Of a stretch of 64,000 nucleotides of DNA, positions 14,389-25,609 are shown in pieces; position 1 is the stretch's first letter, and each line of letters starts with the position of its first letter. Origin of the DNA: Mesorhizobium_K sp040049215. Lineage in GTDB: Bacteria > Pseudomonadota > Alphaproteobacteria > Rhizobiales > Rhizobiaceae. The position numbers were made by a program, and so were the translations under genes. A model generated the notes under the pieces. It searched no databases. It was not told the DNA's origin and was given only the letters and a program-made list of their open reading frames with translations. Where the stretch lies: contig NZ_JBDZDN010000001.1 in assembly GCF_040049215.1 (NCBI RefSeq), positions 1-64,000 of the forward strand, read 5' to 3'.

Positions 14389-16551
14389 ATGCCGTCTCAT
14401 ATGAATCGCCCAGTGCCACCGCGTAGATCGAAAAGCCCTAAAGCCACTCGGCTGATGGCGATCGACGCGTGGATCGATTCGACGCTCTACGAGGCGGGCT
14501 TCATTGCCAGCGAGTTCTGGGAATCGCTTACCATCTTCTTCCGCCGCTTCCGTTTCACCGGCTGGAAGCGCGTCGGCTTCGAGCTCATGGGCGAAGGTTT
14601 CACCATGGGCGCGGCCGGCTGCGTCGTCATGCTGGCGCTCGCCATGCCCGCCTTCGAGGAGACCGAAGGCAACTGGCGCGCGCAGGATGACTTCGCCGTC
14701 ACCTTCCTCGACCGCCAGGGCAACGAGATCGGCCAGCGGGGCATCATCATGCGGGAATCGATCCCGGTCGATGAAATGCCCGACCACGTCATCAAGGCCG
14801 TGCTCGCTACCGAGGACCGCCGCTTTTTCGAGCATTACGGCATCGACTTCCTCGGCCTCTTCCGCGCCATGTCGGAAAACGTGCGCGCAAATTCGGTGGT
14901 CCAGGGCGGCTCGACGCTGACCCAGCAACTTGCCAAGAATCTCTTTCTCTCCAACGAGCGCACCATCGAGCGCAAGGTCAAGGAAGCCTTCCTGGCCGTC
15001 TGGCTGGAGGTAAACCTCTCCAAGAAGGAGATCCTGCAGCTCTATCTCGACCGCGCCTATATGGGCGGCGGCACCTTCGGCATCACGGCGGCGGCCGACT
15101 TCTATTTCGGCAAGTCGGTCAAGGATCTGAACCTCGCCGAGGCCGCCATGCTGGCCGGCCTGTTCAAGGCGCCGGCGAAATACGCCCCGCACGTCAACCT
15201 TCCCGCCGCGCGCGCCCGTGCCAACGTCGTGCTTACCAACCTCGTGCAGGGCGGCTTCATGACCGACGGCCAGGTGCTGCAGGCGCGGCTGCGTCCAGCC
15301 GACATCGTCGATCGCGGCGACCGCAAGACCCCGGACCATTTCCTCGACTGGGCTTTCGAGGAAGTGAAGCGGCTGACCGCCAAGTCCGGCGTGCGCTCGA
15401 TGGTCGCGCGCACCACCATCGACATGAACCTGCAGCACGCGACCGAGGAATCGGTCGAGTACAATCTGCGCCAGCACGGCAAGGAATACGGCGTCACCGA
15501 GGGCGCGGTGGTAGTCATGGAGGCCGGCGGCGCCGTGCGGGCCATGGTCGGCGGCCGCGACTACGGCCAATCGCAGTTCAACCGCGCGACCAAGGCGCTG
15601 CGCCAGACCGGCTCTTCCTTCAAGCCCTATGTCTACGCCACCGCTATGGAGCATGGCTTCACGCCCGACTCCATCATCTCCGACGGGCCTATCGTCTGGG
15701 GCAAGTGGGCGCCGAAGAACTACGGCCGCAGCTACGCGGGCGGCGTCACCCTGACCGAGGCGCTGGTGAAGTCCTTCAACACCGTGCCGGTCAGGCTCGC
15801 CAAGGACCACCTGGATATCCCGCCGATCAAGGCGATGGCCGAGGCGATGGGCGTGGAATCGACGGTGAGTTCGCACAAGACCATGGTGCTCGGGATATCG
15901 GGCATGACGGTGATGGATCAGGCGACCGGCTACAGCGTGTTCCAGAACAACGGCTATGCGGGATTGCGCCACGGCCTCACCCAGGTCCTCTCGCGTTCCG
16001 GCAAGGTGCTCTACGACTGGGAGAAGGACGCGCCGAAGCCGCGGCGGGTGCTCTCGCCGCTTGCGGTCGGCTACATGAACTCGATGATGGTCCAAGTGCC
16101 GGAACGCGGCACGGCGCGCCGCGCCGCGCTCCCCACCATCCGTTCGGCGGGCAAGACCGGCACGACGCAGTCCTACCGCGATGCCTGGTTCATCGGCTAC
16201 ACCGGCAATTATCTCGCCGCCGTGTGGCTCGGCAACGACGACTTCTCCGTCACGCGCCGCATGACCGGCGGCTCCCTGCCGGCCATGGTGTGGAACCGGC
16301 TTATGACCTACGCCCACGAGAACGTCGACCTGAAGCCGATCCCCGGCATCGAAAACCCGTTCGTCGACGCGCAGGTCGTCGCCAAGGCGGAGGCAAAGCA
16401 GCAGAAGCAGGAAGCCGAGATCAGCAATATCGAACGCCGGCCGGTGCTCACGGGGGCGACCACCAGGGCGTTGCGCGCCATCGCCGACATCTTCCACAAC
16501 TCTCCTGTCATCGACGGGCCGCCGGAACCGGAGACGCTTTCGGCGCTCTGA
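14389..16551 (+). CDS. Bifunctional penicillin-binding protein (class A, PBP1A-like)
   Basis: A 720-residue peptidoglycan synthase. A cytoplasmic N-terminus is followed by one membrane helix at about 72-90. The GT51 glycosyltransferase domain has TEDRRFFEHYGID with catalytic E142 and QGGSTLTQQLAKNLFL at about 172-187. The transpeptidase domain has SSFK (S409, K412), SFN at 462-464 and KTGT at 589-592. All catalytic motifs are intact. The alternative start MNRP at 14401 is equally possible. It polymerises and cross-links glycan strands in the periplasm and stands alone after a 200-base gap. Confidence 0.95.
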   Translation: MPSHMNRPVPPRRSKSPKATRLMAIDAWIDSTLYEAGFIASEFWESLTIFFRRFRFTGWKRVGFELMGEGFTMGAAGCVVMLALAMPAFEETEGNWRAQDDFAVTFLDRQGNEIGQRGIIMRESIPVDEMPDHVIKAVLATEDRRFFEHYGIDFLGLFRAMSENVRANSVVQGGSTLTQQLAKNLFLSNERTIERKVKEAFLAVWLEVNLSKKEILQLYLDRAYMGGGTFGITAAADFYFGKSVKDLNLAEAAMLAGLFKAPAKYAPHVNLPAARARANVVLTNLVQGGFMTDGQVLQARLRPADIVDRGDRKTPDHFLDWAFEEVKRLTAKSGVRSMVARTTIDMNLQHATEESVEYNLRQHGKEYGVTEGAVVVMEAGGAVRAMVGGRDYGQSQFNRATKALRQTGSSFKPYVYATAMEHGFTPDSIISDGPIVWGKWAPKNYGRSYAGGVTLTEALVKSFNTVPVRLAKDHLDIPPIKAMAEAMGVESTVSSHKTMVLGISGMTVMDQATGYSVFQNNGYAGLRHGLTQVLSRSGKVLYDWEKDAPKPRRVLSPLAVGYMNSMMVQVPERGTARRAALPTIRSAGKTGTTQSYRDAWFIGYTGNYLAAVWLGNDDFSVTRRMTGGSLPAMVWNRLMTYAHENVDLKPIPGIENPFVDAQVVAKAEAKQQKQEAEISNIERRPVLTGATTRALRAIADIFHNSPVIDGPPEPETLSAL

Positions 16552-16673
16552 TCCGTTCGGTCCACCCGCCAGGATTGTCGGTTCCGCGCTTCGGTTCGCC
16601 TCCCTTGCCATCTATGCTCGCCGCGGGCTATCCGGGGCGGCGCAGTTCCAATCGGCGACCCCCCGGCGACCAC

Positions 16674-17258
16674 ATGCTGAAAACCGCCCTCGTCACCTTC
16701 GTCGTGCTCGCCGCCTCAATCGTCGGCGGCGGCGCCAGCGTCTGGTACACGCTGAAGGCCAATGAGAGCGTGGGCGCGGTGACTATCGGCGAGTGGACAG
16801 CCTTCCCCTCCATCGGCACGCCCGACGCCGACCCCTATTCCAAGGCTCGCGTCGCCCGCGAGGGGTTGCTGGCGCTCGGCCGCGCCGAGGGCCTCTCCTT
16901 CTCGGCGCAGCGCGATTCCGCCGGCGAGGCGTTGCTGCGCGATTGCATCTACCGCATCGAAGGCCCGGTGCCGGCGGCGCGATTCTGGACGCTCTACGCT
17001 GCGGACTCCGCCGGCGCCGTCATCCGCGCCGGCGAGCTTCGTTCCGCCGCGCTGCATTCCAACCAGCTCATCCGCCTCGCCGACAATTCGGTATCGATCA
17101 CGGCAGGCGCGCGTCCCGCCCCCGGCAACTGGCTGGCGCTGTCGGGCGCCGGACCGATGACACTGGTGCTGACATTCTTCGACACGCCGATCGCCGCGGC
17201 CACCGGCGCCTCCGACATCGTGCTCCCCTCGATCGTCAAGGCCGGCTGCAATGCTTAG
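16674..17258 (+). CDS. DUF1214 domain protein, membrane anchored
   Basis: A 194-residue protein with an N-terminal anchor (LVTFVVLAASIVGGGASVWYT) and a DUF1214 domain (ARFWTLYAAD, SNQLIRLADNSVSITAG, WLALSGAGPMTLVLTFFDTP). The start is the ATG at 16674; the frame is open far upstream inside the PBP gene but without a start signal. It overlaps the DUF1254 gene by 8 bases. In the longer relatives in this window the two domains are in one chain, so this pair is the split form. Biochemical function is unknown. Confidence 0.85.
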   Translation: MLKTALVTFVVLAASIVGGGASVWYTLKANESVGAVTIGEWTAFPSIGTPDADPYSKARVAREGLLALGRAEGLSFSAQRDSAGEALLRDCIYRIEGPVPAARFWTLYAADSAGAVIRAGELRSAALHSNQLIRLADNSVSITAGARPAPGNWLALSGAGPMTLVLTFFDTPIAAATGASDIVLPSIVKAGCNA

Positions 17259-17793
17259 GCTGTTTTACCTTGTTCTGATCAGCCTCGTCGGCGCCGGCAT
17301 CGTGCATATCGCGGTGCTGCTCCTGCTGCCGCGATTCTCCGAGCGCGACGCCTGGTCGAGCCTCGCCGAGGCGGGCGATTTCTACAAGGCCGTGCGCATC
17401 GACGCCGGCGATGGCAGCCCGCCGGTCGTGAAGGCCGTCGATCCGCTCTTCCACGCCGCGGCGTGCCGCTTCGATCTCGACGAGGGTCCGGTCCATGTCC
17501 GCGCGCCCGGCGCCGTGCCGTTCTGGTCGGTGTCGATTTACAACCGGGCCGGCCAGAACGTCTATTCGTTCAACGACCGCGCCACCGAAAACGGTGCGCT
17601 CGATTTCGTCGTCCTGACGACGGCCCAGATGATCGAGGTGCGCAAGCAGGTGCCCGAGGATTTCCAGCGCTCGATCTTCGTCGAGGCGCCGATCGGCGAA
17701 GGCATCGTCGTGGTGCGCAGCTTCGTGCCGGACCCGACCTGGGAAGAGACGACGTCCGAGTTCCTCGCCAGGATCGCCTGCACCAAGGAATAG
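17251..17793 (+). CDS. DUF1254 domain protein, membrane anchored
   Basis: A 180-residue protein with an N-terminal hydrophobic anchor (LFYLVLISLVGAGIVHIAVLLL) and a short DUF1254 domain (AACRFDLDEGPVHVRAP, FWSVSIYNRAGQNVYSFNDR). It is translationally coupled to the DUF1214 gene by an 8-base overlap, and the products probably form an envelope complex. Function unknown. Confidence 0.85.
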   Translation: MLRLFYLVLISLVGAGIVHIAVLLLLPRFSERDAWSSLAEAGDFYKAVRIDAGDGSPPVVKAVDPLFHAAACRFDLDEGPVHVRAPGAVPFWSVSIYNRAGQNVYSFNDRATENGALDFVVLTTAQMIEVRKQVPEDFQRSIFVEAPIGEGIVVVRSFVPDPTWEETTSEFLARIACTKE

Positions 17794-17799
17794 GCGAAA

Positions 17800-17985
17800 C
17801 TAGTGCCTCGGCCGCGGCCAGTTGCGCTCGGTGTTTTCGCGGTCGGCGGCGGTCTCGCCCGCCTCCTCGCCCTGCCGCTCGTAGCGTATGCCCGGAAAGA
17901 TCACGATCGACGCCGTGTCGCCCGCGGCGAGCGGTTTTCGGTTGGTGGCCGCATCGCGCGGCGCAAATGCCAGTACGCTGCCCAT
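17800..17985 (-). CDS. Small hypothetical protein, 61 residues
   Basis: A short acidic/basic protein starting MGSVLAFAPRDAATNRKPL with the core ASIVIFPGIRYER and a charged tail. The pattern looks conserved rather than random, and the gene fills the space between two annotated genes, but I recognise no family. An upstream in-frame start at 18018 would add 11 residues. Confidence 0.55.
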   Translation of the reverse strand: MGSVLAFAPRDAATNRKPLAAGDTASIVIFPGIRYERQGEEAGETAADRENTERNWPRPRH

Positions 17986-18180
17986 GACTGCGATTTCCCT
18001 CGGCTTGACCCGGAGCAACCACGCAACGCCTCCGTCTTCATAAGGCCAGCAGACGGTTAACAGGACTTTAACGGATCGCGGCTAATTTGAGGCGGATCGG
18101 CGGATCGGCAGATCGGCAGATCGTTCTGCCTCCCTGCCCGGTCGGTCGTGTGTCGATTGGTGTTGCGTCAGGCGTACAGA

Positions 18181-19158
18181 GTGTCCTCTTCAGACTTCCG
18201 GCAGATCACCATCAAGAACGAGGCGCAGAAGGCCGAACGGCTTTTCCGCGCGGCGGTTTCCGCCTTCTGCTCGCTGACGCGTCCGTCGCGTCGAGAGATC
18301 GCCCAGGTTGATGATCTCGCCCTGCCGCTGTTCGACCTCGTTTCCGTGGAATCGAAGCGCTACGTCGCGGCCGCGCTCTCCGAATGCCCCTGCCCGCCCG
18401 TGGCGCTCATCAAGCGCCTTTGCGATGAAAGCGTCGACATCGCCGCCCCACTTCTCATCCGCTCGCCGGTGCTTACCGACGTCGACCTCATAGCGCTCAT
18501 CGGCCGCCATGGTCACGGCCACGCCCGCGCCATCGGCCGGCGGCCCGGCCTAAACCCGGCCATTGCCAGGCTGGTCGCCGCGCTTGAAAACAAGGTCGTA
18601 CCGCTCCGGCCCCGCGACGCGGCGCCGGTCCCGCAACCGGCCATGCCGTCGCAGGAACCCGCCGACGCCGGACCGGTGCTCGAAGACCCCGCGCCCGGCA
18701 CGGCCGTCGAGGATGTCCGGCAGCGGCTGCGCGCCATGATGCGGCCGGCCTCGGCAAACTTTTCGGCAACCGCCCGCACCGTCTACGAGCGACTGCGCGA
18801 GACGGCGCTCAGCGGCCATGCGCCGTTTTTCCAGACGGCGCTTGCCGACGCGCTCGACGTGGAGTTTGCCGCGATCCGGGACAGTGCCGGCCAGTCCTCC
18901 TGCGCCTGGCTTCTCGACGCGCTGCGCATGCTCGACGTCGGCGACGAGAAGGCTTTCCTCGTCACGGCGGCCATCTATCCTTCGCAATTTGGCGACCTGC
19001 AGGCGATCCGCCTCTTCCTGTCGCGCTACGCCGCGATCAGCCGCGAGGAAGCAACCTTGCGCATTGCCCGCTGGAAGACGGGATCGGAACCGGAAGCGCC
19101 CGGTCTTCCGCCGCACGCCGATTCCGATCTGTCCGCCGAGATTCGTGTGGCAGGGTAG
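18181..19158 (+). CDS. DUF2336 domain protein
   Basis: A 325-residue helical-repeat protein. The N-terminal half (about 1-140) has HEAT-like alpha repeats (VSVESKRYVAAALSE, LLIRSPVLTDVDLIALI) as in DUF2336, followed by a Pro-rich linker (about 140-190) and a C-terminal helical domain. GTG 18181 is preferred because upstream codons look non-coding. The family is common in alphaproteobacteria and probably mediates protein contacts; no enzyme motif is visible. Confidence 0.8.
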   Translation: MSSSDFRQITIKNEAQKAERLFRAAVSAFCSLTRPSRREIAQVDDLALPLFDLVSVESKRYVAAALSECPCPPVALIKRLCDESVDIAAPLLIRSPVLTDVDLIALIGRHGHGHARAIGRRPGLNPAIARLVAALENKVVPLRPRDAAPVPQPAMPSQEPADAGPVLEDPAPGTAVEDVRQRLRAMMRPASANFSATARTVYERLRETALSGHAPFFQTALADALDVEFAAIRDSAGQSSCAWLLDALRMLDVGDEKAFLVTAAIYPSQFGDLQAIRLFLSRYAAISREEATLRIARWKTGSEPEAPGLPPHADSDLSAEIRVAG

Positions 19159-19161
19159 ATC

Positions 19162-19506
19162 TCAGGACTCGGCCACCGAGATAAACTCCTCGACCGCCCC
19201 CTGCCCCGGCTCGATCTCGACCACCCATATGTCGGGATCGAAGCGCTTTTCCTTCTCCAGCCGCGCGTCAAAAGCGGCTTCGTCTTCCAGCGCGTAGCGG
19301 GTGAAATACCGTTCGTCGGGTTTGGCCGTATCGTAGCTCGTCTGCGGCGCCGGTCCGAAAAGCTGCGCGCCGCCCAGCCTGTCGCGCACGATCACGAACA
19401 CGGCGCCGGCCTCGGTCGCGCCGCGCTTGACGATCGCCGCGAAGCCGCCGCCGGAAAAGACGCGCCTGACCAGCGCCGAAACCCAGAAATCCGTGGTGAC
19501 CCGCAT
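19162..19506 (-). CDS. DUF1491 family protein
   Basis: A 114-residue cytoplasmic protein with the DUF1491 pattern: an N-terminal VSALVRRVFSGGGFAAIVKRG, AVFVIVRDRLGGAQLFGP in the middle and FDPDIWVVEIE near the C-terminus. Function unknown. It is convergent with the DUF2336 gene, with 3 bases between their stops. Confidence 0.85.
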   Translation of the reverse strand: MRVTTDFWVSALVRRVFSGGGFAAIVKRGATEAGAVFVIVRDRLGGAQLFGPAPQTSYDTAKPDERYFTRYALEDEAAFDARLEKEKRFDPDIWVVEIEPGQGAVEEFISVAES

Positions 19507-19558
19507 CGGCCTGCTCTAGTGGAGCGCCGCCCGGAAAGCCATAGCAGCCGAAGACCGC

Positions 19559-20324
19559 CTACTTGATCAGCCCGATTTCCTTCATCTTGGCATAGACGGC
19601 CCGGTCGGCTTCGCCCGTCACCTCCAGCCCGAAAAGCGACTGGAATTCCCTGATCGCGGCGGCGGTCCTTGCTCCCATCAGGCCGTCGACGTTGATCGCG
19701 TCATTGCCGAATTCCTTGAGGCCCGCCTGCACCTTGGCGATGCGCTCGTCGCGCACCAGGGCCGCCGGCTTGGCGGACGCATCTTCGCCCGCTTCAATCG
19801 CGGCGGGCCGCGCCACTGCCGGCTGGGCTGCCTCCTCGCGCGGCGCCGGCGACGGCAGCACGGCGGGCTTCTTCACCGAACCCGTGCCGAGCTGGTCGAG
19901 CAGGCTGTCGTCCACGGTTCCCGTAACCCTCAGGCCCATCTTGGACTGGTAGGCCGCGATCGCCACGCGCGTGTTCGGGCCGAACAGCCCGTCGACCTCG
20001 CCGCCGTAGAAGTTCAGCTCCCTCAGCGTCTCCTGCACCTCCTTGACCGTCGGGTCGCCCACGACCTGCCGCGGCTGTTGCGGCCGCTCGATCAGGATCG
20101 TCGTCTCGTCGGGCAATGCCGGCGCGCCGGGCCTGAGAAACTCGCGGGTGGCGAAGAAGGCGCCCGAATGGGCATGCGGCTGGTACCACAGCGCATTGGC
20201 CGAGACGAAGCTCAGCGCGACCAGGAAGGCGGTCGTGCCGCCGACCAGCGTCGGGTTGCGTGCGATCAGCCCGAGCAAGGCGCTCGCGCCGTCGGCGAGC
20301 GACCAGGCCCAGGGCTCGTGCTCG

Positions 20325-20350
<26 letters not shown>
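19559..20350 (-). CDS. Peptidoglycan-binding (PG_binding_1) membrane protein
   Basis: A 263-residue protein with one N-terminal membrane segment (about 35-55) and two PG_binding_1 repeats: VKEVQETLRELNFYGGEVDGLFG near residue 100 and IAKVQAGLKEFG followed by NVDGLMGARTAAAIREFQ near 200. An Ala/Pro linker joins them. It probably anchors to or senses the cell wall. It overlaps the kinase gene by 26 bases on the same strand, suggesting one transcript. Confidence 0.88.
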
Positions 20351-22103
<1,753 letters not shown>

Positions 22104-22547
22104 TCAACGCACCCGTACAATGCCCGCTTCGCGGGTCGCCTTGTTTGACATCGAAAGTCGCATCGAGCCTTTAAGGAATGAATAAAGGTCAAGGCTTTGA
22201 CGCCCGCGGCGCGGCGAATATAGGGACTGGCGCCCCGCAAACCGCCAGCGATTCTTCCTATGGTAAACGGAGCATTGACCGTGTGCGGCCGCACCGCGAC
22301 GCCGCAATATGCCGTGTCGGCCGGCCTGGTGGTTAAAAATCAAGGCTTTGCTTGGTCAATGAATGGTTACGAGCGGGCTGCGCATTTCCAGACGGTTCGA
22401 CACAAAGCAGAATCGATAAACTCTGAATCGAATTTGCCTCGAATGTTATTCTGCCATGCAAGCCGTCCTTCGGCTGTCTGTGGCAAGGTTGCCGGCGATG
22501 AGACCTCTTGCGGCGTTTTCGCGGGCGAGAGGCAAGAGGGCGGACCA
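22104..22547. other. Intergenic region, no gene seen
   Basis: About 440 bases between the divergent kinase gene and the DUF5330 gene. It holds two related phrases containing tcaaggcttt (near 22190 and 22340) and AT-richer sequence around 22330-22450. I see no convincing coding frame, RNA or clear promoter. Confidence 0.5.
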
Positions 22548-22913
22548 ATGGGCTTCCTGATCAAAATGGCGTTCTGGTTCTCGCTGGTGCTGCTGGCGCT
22601 GCCGCTCGATCCGGCCGGCACGAACGGCGCCGGCGTGAGCCCCATCCAGGCTTTCTTCGCCGCCCGCGAGGCCGTCGACGACGTGTCCGGCATCTGCGAG
22701 CGCAAGCCCGGTGTCTGCGAGGTCGGCAAGGCCGCGATGCAGACCATCGGGGTCAGGGCGCGCGAAACCGCCCGAATCGCCTACGAGATGCTCGAGGAGA
22801 ACGGCGCGCCGACCGACGAGATCGGCCGGATGCTCGCTTCCGAGGATGCCCCGACCCAGGCCGTCGAGCCGACCGATGGCGCCGCGACCGGCAGCGTGAC
22901 CCTGTCGAACTGA
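22548..22913 (+). CDS. DUF5330 family protein
   Basis: A 121-residue protein with an N-terminal signal or anchor (LIKMAFWFSLVLLALPL) and two Cys in SGICERKPGVCEVG, followed by a helix and an acidic Thr-rich tail. This is the usual arrangement in the rhizobial DUF5330 family. The start is the ATG at 22548 after a purine-rich stretch. Function unknown; an envelope location is likely. Confidence 0.82.
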   Translation: MGFLIKMAFWFSLVLLALPLDPAGTNGAGVSPIQAFFAAREAVDDVSGICERKPGVCEVGKAAMQTIGVRARETARIAYEMLEENGAPTDEIGRMLASEDAPTQAVEPTDGAATGSVTLSN

Positions 22914-22938
22914 GCCACGGACCCGAGCGAAAAAGCCA

Positions 22939-23964
22939 TCAAGTCCTGGAGCTGGGCCGCGGCTCCGGGAATTGCCAGCTTCCATCCAGGATTTCCTTGC
23001 GCGGTCTGTATAGCCTGACGGTATAGTTCCAGCCCTTCATGACCGGCAGGCAGTTGGCGATCTTGCCGTCGCAGCCGCCGAACTGGATAGCGATCGCGCC
23101 GTCGCTGCCTTTCGTGCCGGTGATGCTGTTGACCGTGTAGGCGTCGTACGGGTTCTTCTCGAAGTAGCCTTCGCCGTTGTAGAGGCTGACCGACCAGAAC
23201 GCGTCGACCGGCACCGCGCCGACGTCGAGCTTGTAGACGGTCGTGCCATCATTCTTGTCCGGGGTCACGTTCAGATAGACGGCGTCCTTGTCCGGATTGC
23301 CACCCCAGCCCATCGCGGAGCCGACCAGGTGCCGCACCGGATCGACCTCGTCCTTGGTGCCGAACGCCTTCTTGAAGTCGGGCAGTGCCGAGCCGAGCGA
23401 CAGCAAGGCGTCGCGCGTGGCCTTCTGGCTCGCGGCATCCCAGTCGGGCAATACGAGCGAACCTGCGCCTTGCTGGCTGACCGAAATTGCGTCCTGCAAG
23501 GCGTGGACCTTGGCGAGGTCCTCCGGACTGCTGGGATCGACAAGCGTGCGAATGCCGAACAGGACATAGCGCGTCCCCACCCCGTCCTTGTCAAAGACAT
23601 GCGGGCCGGCGCCGTAGACCGTGGTGGCATAGTGATCCTGGCTGACCGCCATCAGCGACATGAAGCGCGCGCCGGCGTCCGGCAGGGTCACCGTCACCGG
23701 GCCGGCGTCGAGGTCGAAGACCGCCGAGGAATACAGCGTATCGCGGTTGAGGCGGATCACCGTCTGGGCATCGATCGGGGCAGGTTCGCGATGGTGGAGC
23801 AGCTTTCCAAGTCCGCCGGCCTCCTTGGCCAGGTTGCCCATGTAAAGATCGGACTCCGCCCTTGCGAAGTTGTCGACCGTCACCTGCTCGGCGGCCGATG
23901 CCTGCTGCCCCGCCAATGCGGCGAAACCCGCCGCGAGCGCGAGCGCCTTCATGCTGATCCCCAT
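22939..23964 (-). CDS. Secreted DUF1254/DUF1214 protein
   Basis: A 341-residue protein with a signal peptide ending QASAAE at about residue 25. The DUF1254 part (NRDTLYSSAVFDLDAGPVTV, GARFMSLMAVSQDHY) comes first, followed by the C-terminal DUF1214 part (FWSVSLYNGEGYFEKNPYDAY, WNYTVRLYRPRKEILDGSW). It is the first of two same-strand relatives, 19 bases from the larger one. Periplasmic; function unknown. Confidence 0.88.
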   Translation of the reverse strand: MGISMKALALAAGFAALAGQQASAAEQVTVDNFARAESDLYMGNLAKEAGGLGKLLHHREPAPIDAQTVIRLNRDTLYSSAVFDLDAGPVTVTLPDAGARFMSLMAVSQDHYATTVYGAGPHVFDKDGVGTRYVLFGIRTLVDPSSPEDLAKVHALQDAISVSQQGAGSLVLPDWDAASQKATRDALLSLGSALPDFKKAFGTKDEVDPVRHLVGSAMGWGGNPDKDAVYLNVTPDKNDGTTVYKLDVGAVPVDAFWSVSLYNGEGYFEKNPYDAYTVNSITGTKGSDGAIAIQFGGCDGKIANCLPVMKGWNYTVRLYRPRKEILDGSWQFPEPRPSSRT

Positions 23965-23983
23965 AGGCGTCCCTCCACTGTAA

Positions 23984-25420
23984 TCAGTTCACGCGCTTTA
24001 GCGGCGGCGCCTTCCATCCGCCGTCCAGCGCTTCCTCCTTCGGCCAGTAGAGCCGCATGACCATGAAGAACGGTCCTGCCGGCGCCGGCAGCCAGTTGGG
24101 TTCGTCTTCCGCACCGGGCGACTCGTGCTGGATGTGGAGCGTCAGGCCGCCGTCGGCGTCCTTCGCGAGGCTCGGCAGCATCGGCGAATTGATCAGGTAG
24201 CGGTCAAGCTTGTTGGCCGAAAGCAGGCTCTCCGGCAGCTTGTACATCGTCAGCGACCAGAAGGCGCTGACCGGCGGTAGTCCGTCCGGCGCGAAGCGCA
24301 GCGTGTAGCGGCTCGATCCGTCCATCGGCTTGTTGTCCGCGTCGACGAAATAGACCGGATAAAGCGCTTCATCCTTCGAATTGCCGTAGATGCCGAGGAC
24401 GGCGGAGGACATGCGGGCGAGATAGTCGCCGTTCAGGAACGCGCGGGTGCCGAAGCCGTCGGCGCTGCTCTTCTTGCCGGTGTCGAGTTCCGTTTCCTTG
24501 AATTGTTTGAACGCGGCCCATGCGTCGGCCATGCCGGCCTCCACCGCGCCCCGCATCTCAGGCGGCAGCGCATCCGGGTAGAACGGCTTGCCGGCCTCGA
24601 TGCCGAGCCTGGCGAAGCGCGCCCTCAATTCCGTTTCGGCCGGAACGGCCGGGCAGAATTGCATGACGAAGTTCAGCACGTCGAAGAACTTTGGCGAGGT
24701 CTTCTGTTCGTCCGGAGTGAGCGGCTTCATGAAATCGACGGCGGGGGCGGCCGCCGGCGCTGGCTGACCGAGGAAGGTCGAAAGCGTCTCAACCTTGTAT
24801 CCCGCTTGTATCTTCTTGACGTTTTCGATGTCGTCGGGACCGAAGAGCTGCGTGCGATAGAGCACGAACGCCAGTTCGGTTTCGCAGTTGATCACGTCCT
24901 TGATGCCTGCCGGTTTCTCGCCATTCCAGCCCGGCCCGGCCAGCAGAAAGCTGCCCGCGCCGTTGCCGGTCGCGCGGCTGCCGACATAAGCGAAGTTGAA
25001 GGTGTACATGTCGATGAACTGGATCGAGTAATACCGGCCTTCCTCGACCTCGGGCACCGTCAGCACCAGCGGCTCCGCCCTCAGGTCCGCGCCGACGAAG
25101 GAATAGGGCGTGTCGGAGTTCGGCGTCTGGATCGCCTTGTCGTCAGGCGTATAGACGCGCGCCGTGTTGTGGATCTCGTTCCAGCCGCCTTTATATTCGG
25201 GGTTCTCGGTACCGACAAAATAGGAGTACTGGATGCGGTAGCTATCGACGAGCGGGAAGCCGTAGATATAGGCTTCCTTGGCGATCGCGCGGGCTTCTTC
25301 GGCAGATAGGTCTTGAGCGTGCGCCGGTGTCGGAGGCAGCGTGCGGCTCGCTGCAAAGGCCAGGACCGCGGCCGACCCGATCAGTGCGTTTCGGCGTGTG
25401 AGCAACAAGACAGGCTGCAT
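23984..25420 (-). CDS. Tat-exported DUF1254/DUF1214 protein, long form
   Basis: A 478-residue protein. The ATG at 25420 gives a twin-arginine signal (LTRRNALIGSAAVLAFAAS, then PAHAQD). The DUF1254 domain (EAYIYGFPLVDSYRIQYSYF, PNSDTPYSFVGADLRAEP, RYYSIQFIDMYTFNFAYVG) is followed by a DUF1214 domain ending FWSLTMYKLPESL and MRLYWPKEEALDGGW. A TTG at 25444 is a poorer start. It is probably the first gene of an operon with 22939-23964. A long palindrome and a Crp/Fnr gene lie upstream. Confidence 0.88.
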   Translation of the reverse strand: MQPVLLLTRRNALIGSAAVLAFAASRTLPPTPAHAQDLSAEEARAIAKEAYIYGFPLVDSYRIQYSYFVGTENPEYKGGWNEIHNTARVYTPDDKAIQTPNSDTPYSFVGADLRAEPLVLTVPEVEEGRYYSIQFIDMYTFNFAYVGSRATGNGAGSFLLAGPGWNGEKPAGIKDVINCETELAFVLYRTQLFGPDDIENVKKIQAGYKVETLSTFLGQPAPAAAPAVDFMKPLTPDEQKTSPKFFDVLNFVMQFCPAVPAETELRARFARLGIEAGKPFYPDALPPEMRGAVEAGMADAWAAFKQFKETELDTGKKSSADGFGTRAFLNGDYLARMSSAVLGIYGNSKDEALYPVYFVDADNKPMDGSSRYTLRFAPDGLPPVSAFWSLTMYKLPESLLSANKLDRYLINSPMLPSLAKDADGGLTLHIQHESPGAEDEPNWLPAPAGPFFMVMRLYWPKEEALDGGWKAPPLKRVN

Positions 25421-25471
25421 TGAATCAGGAAATGTAGGCAACACTAGGCTCCGATTGGTAGCTGCATCAAA

Positions 25472-25502
25472 CTAGGGTCTGTTGAGTATCAACAGACCCT
25501 AG
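25472..25502. repeat. 31-base palindrome, 14-base arms
   Basis: CTAGGGTCTGTTGA (25472-25485) and TCAACAGACCCTAG (25489-25502) are perfect inverted repeats around GTA. It lies between the divergent DUF1254 gene and the Crp/Fnr gene. It could be a dimer operator, a strong hairpin, or a small mobile repeat. Confidence 0.7.
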
Positions 25503-25609
25503 AGCGAGCGCTTGTCAGGCGGACATTTTCTGCTCGACAACAGACTACTAATCCTACACGGAAAATATATCCTGATTGTCCCAAAGAGGACAGACGTGGA
25601 AATTTTTCG

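Noticed and set aside
14362..16611. 749-codon frame antisense to the penicillin-binding protein
   Set aside because: Same reason: the sense strand has every catalytic motif of a class A PBP, and the antisense product has no domain.
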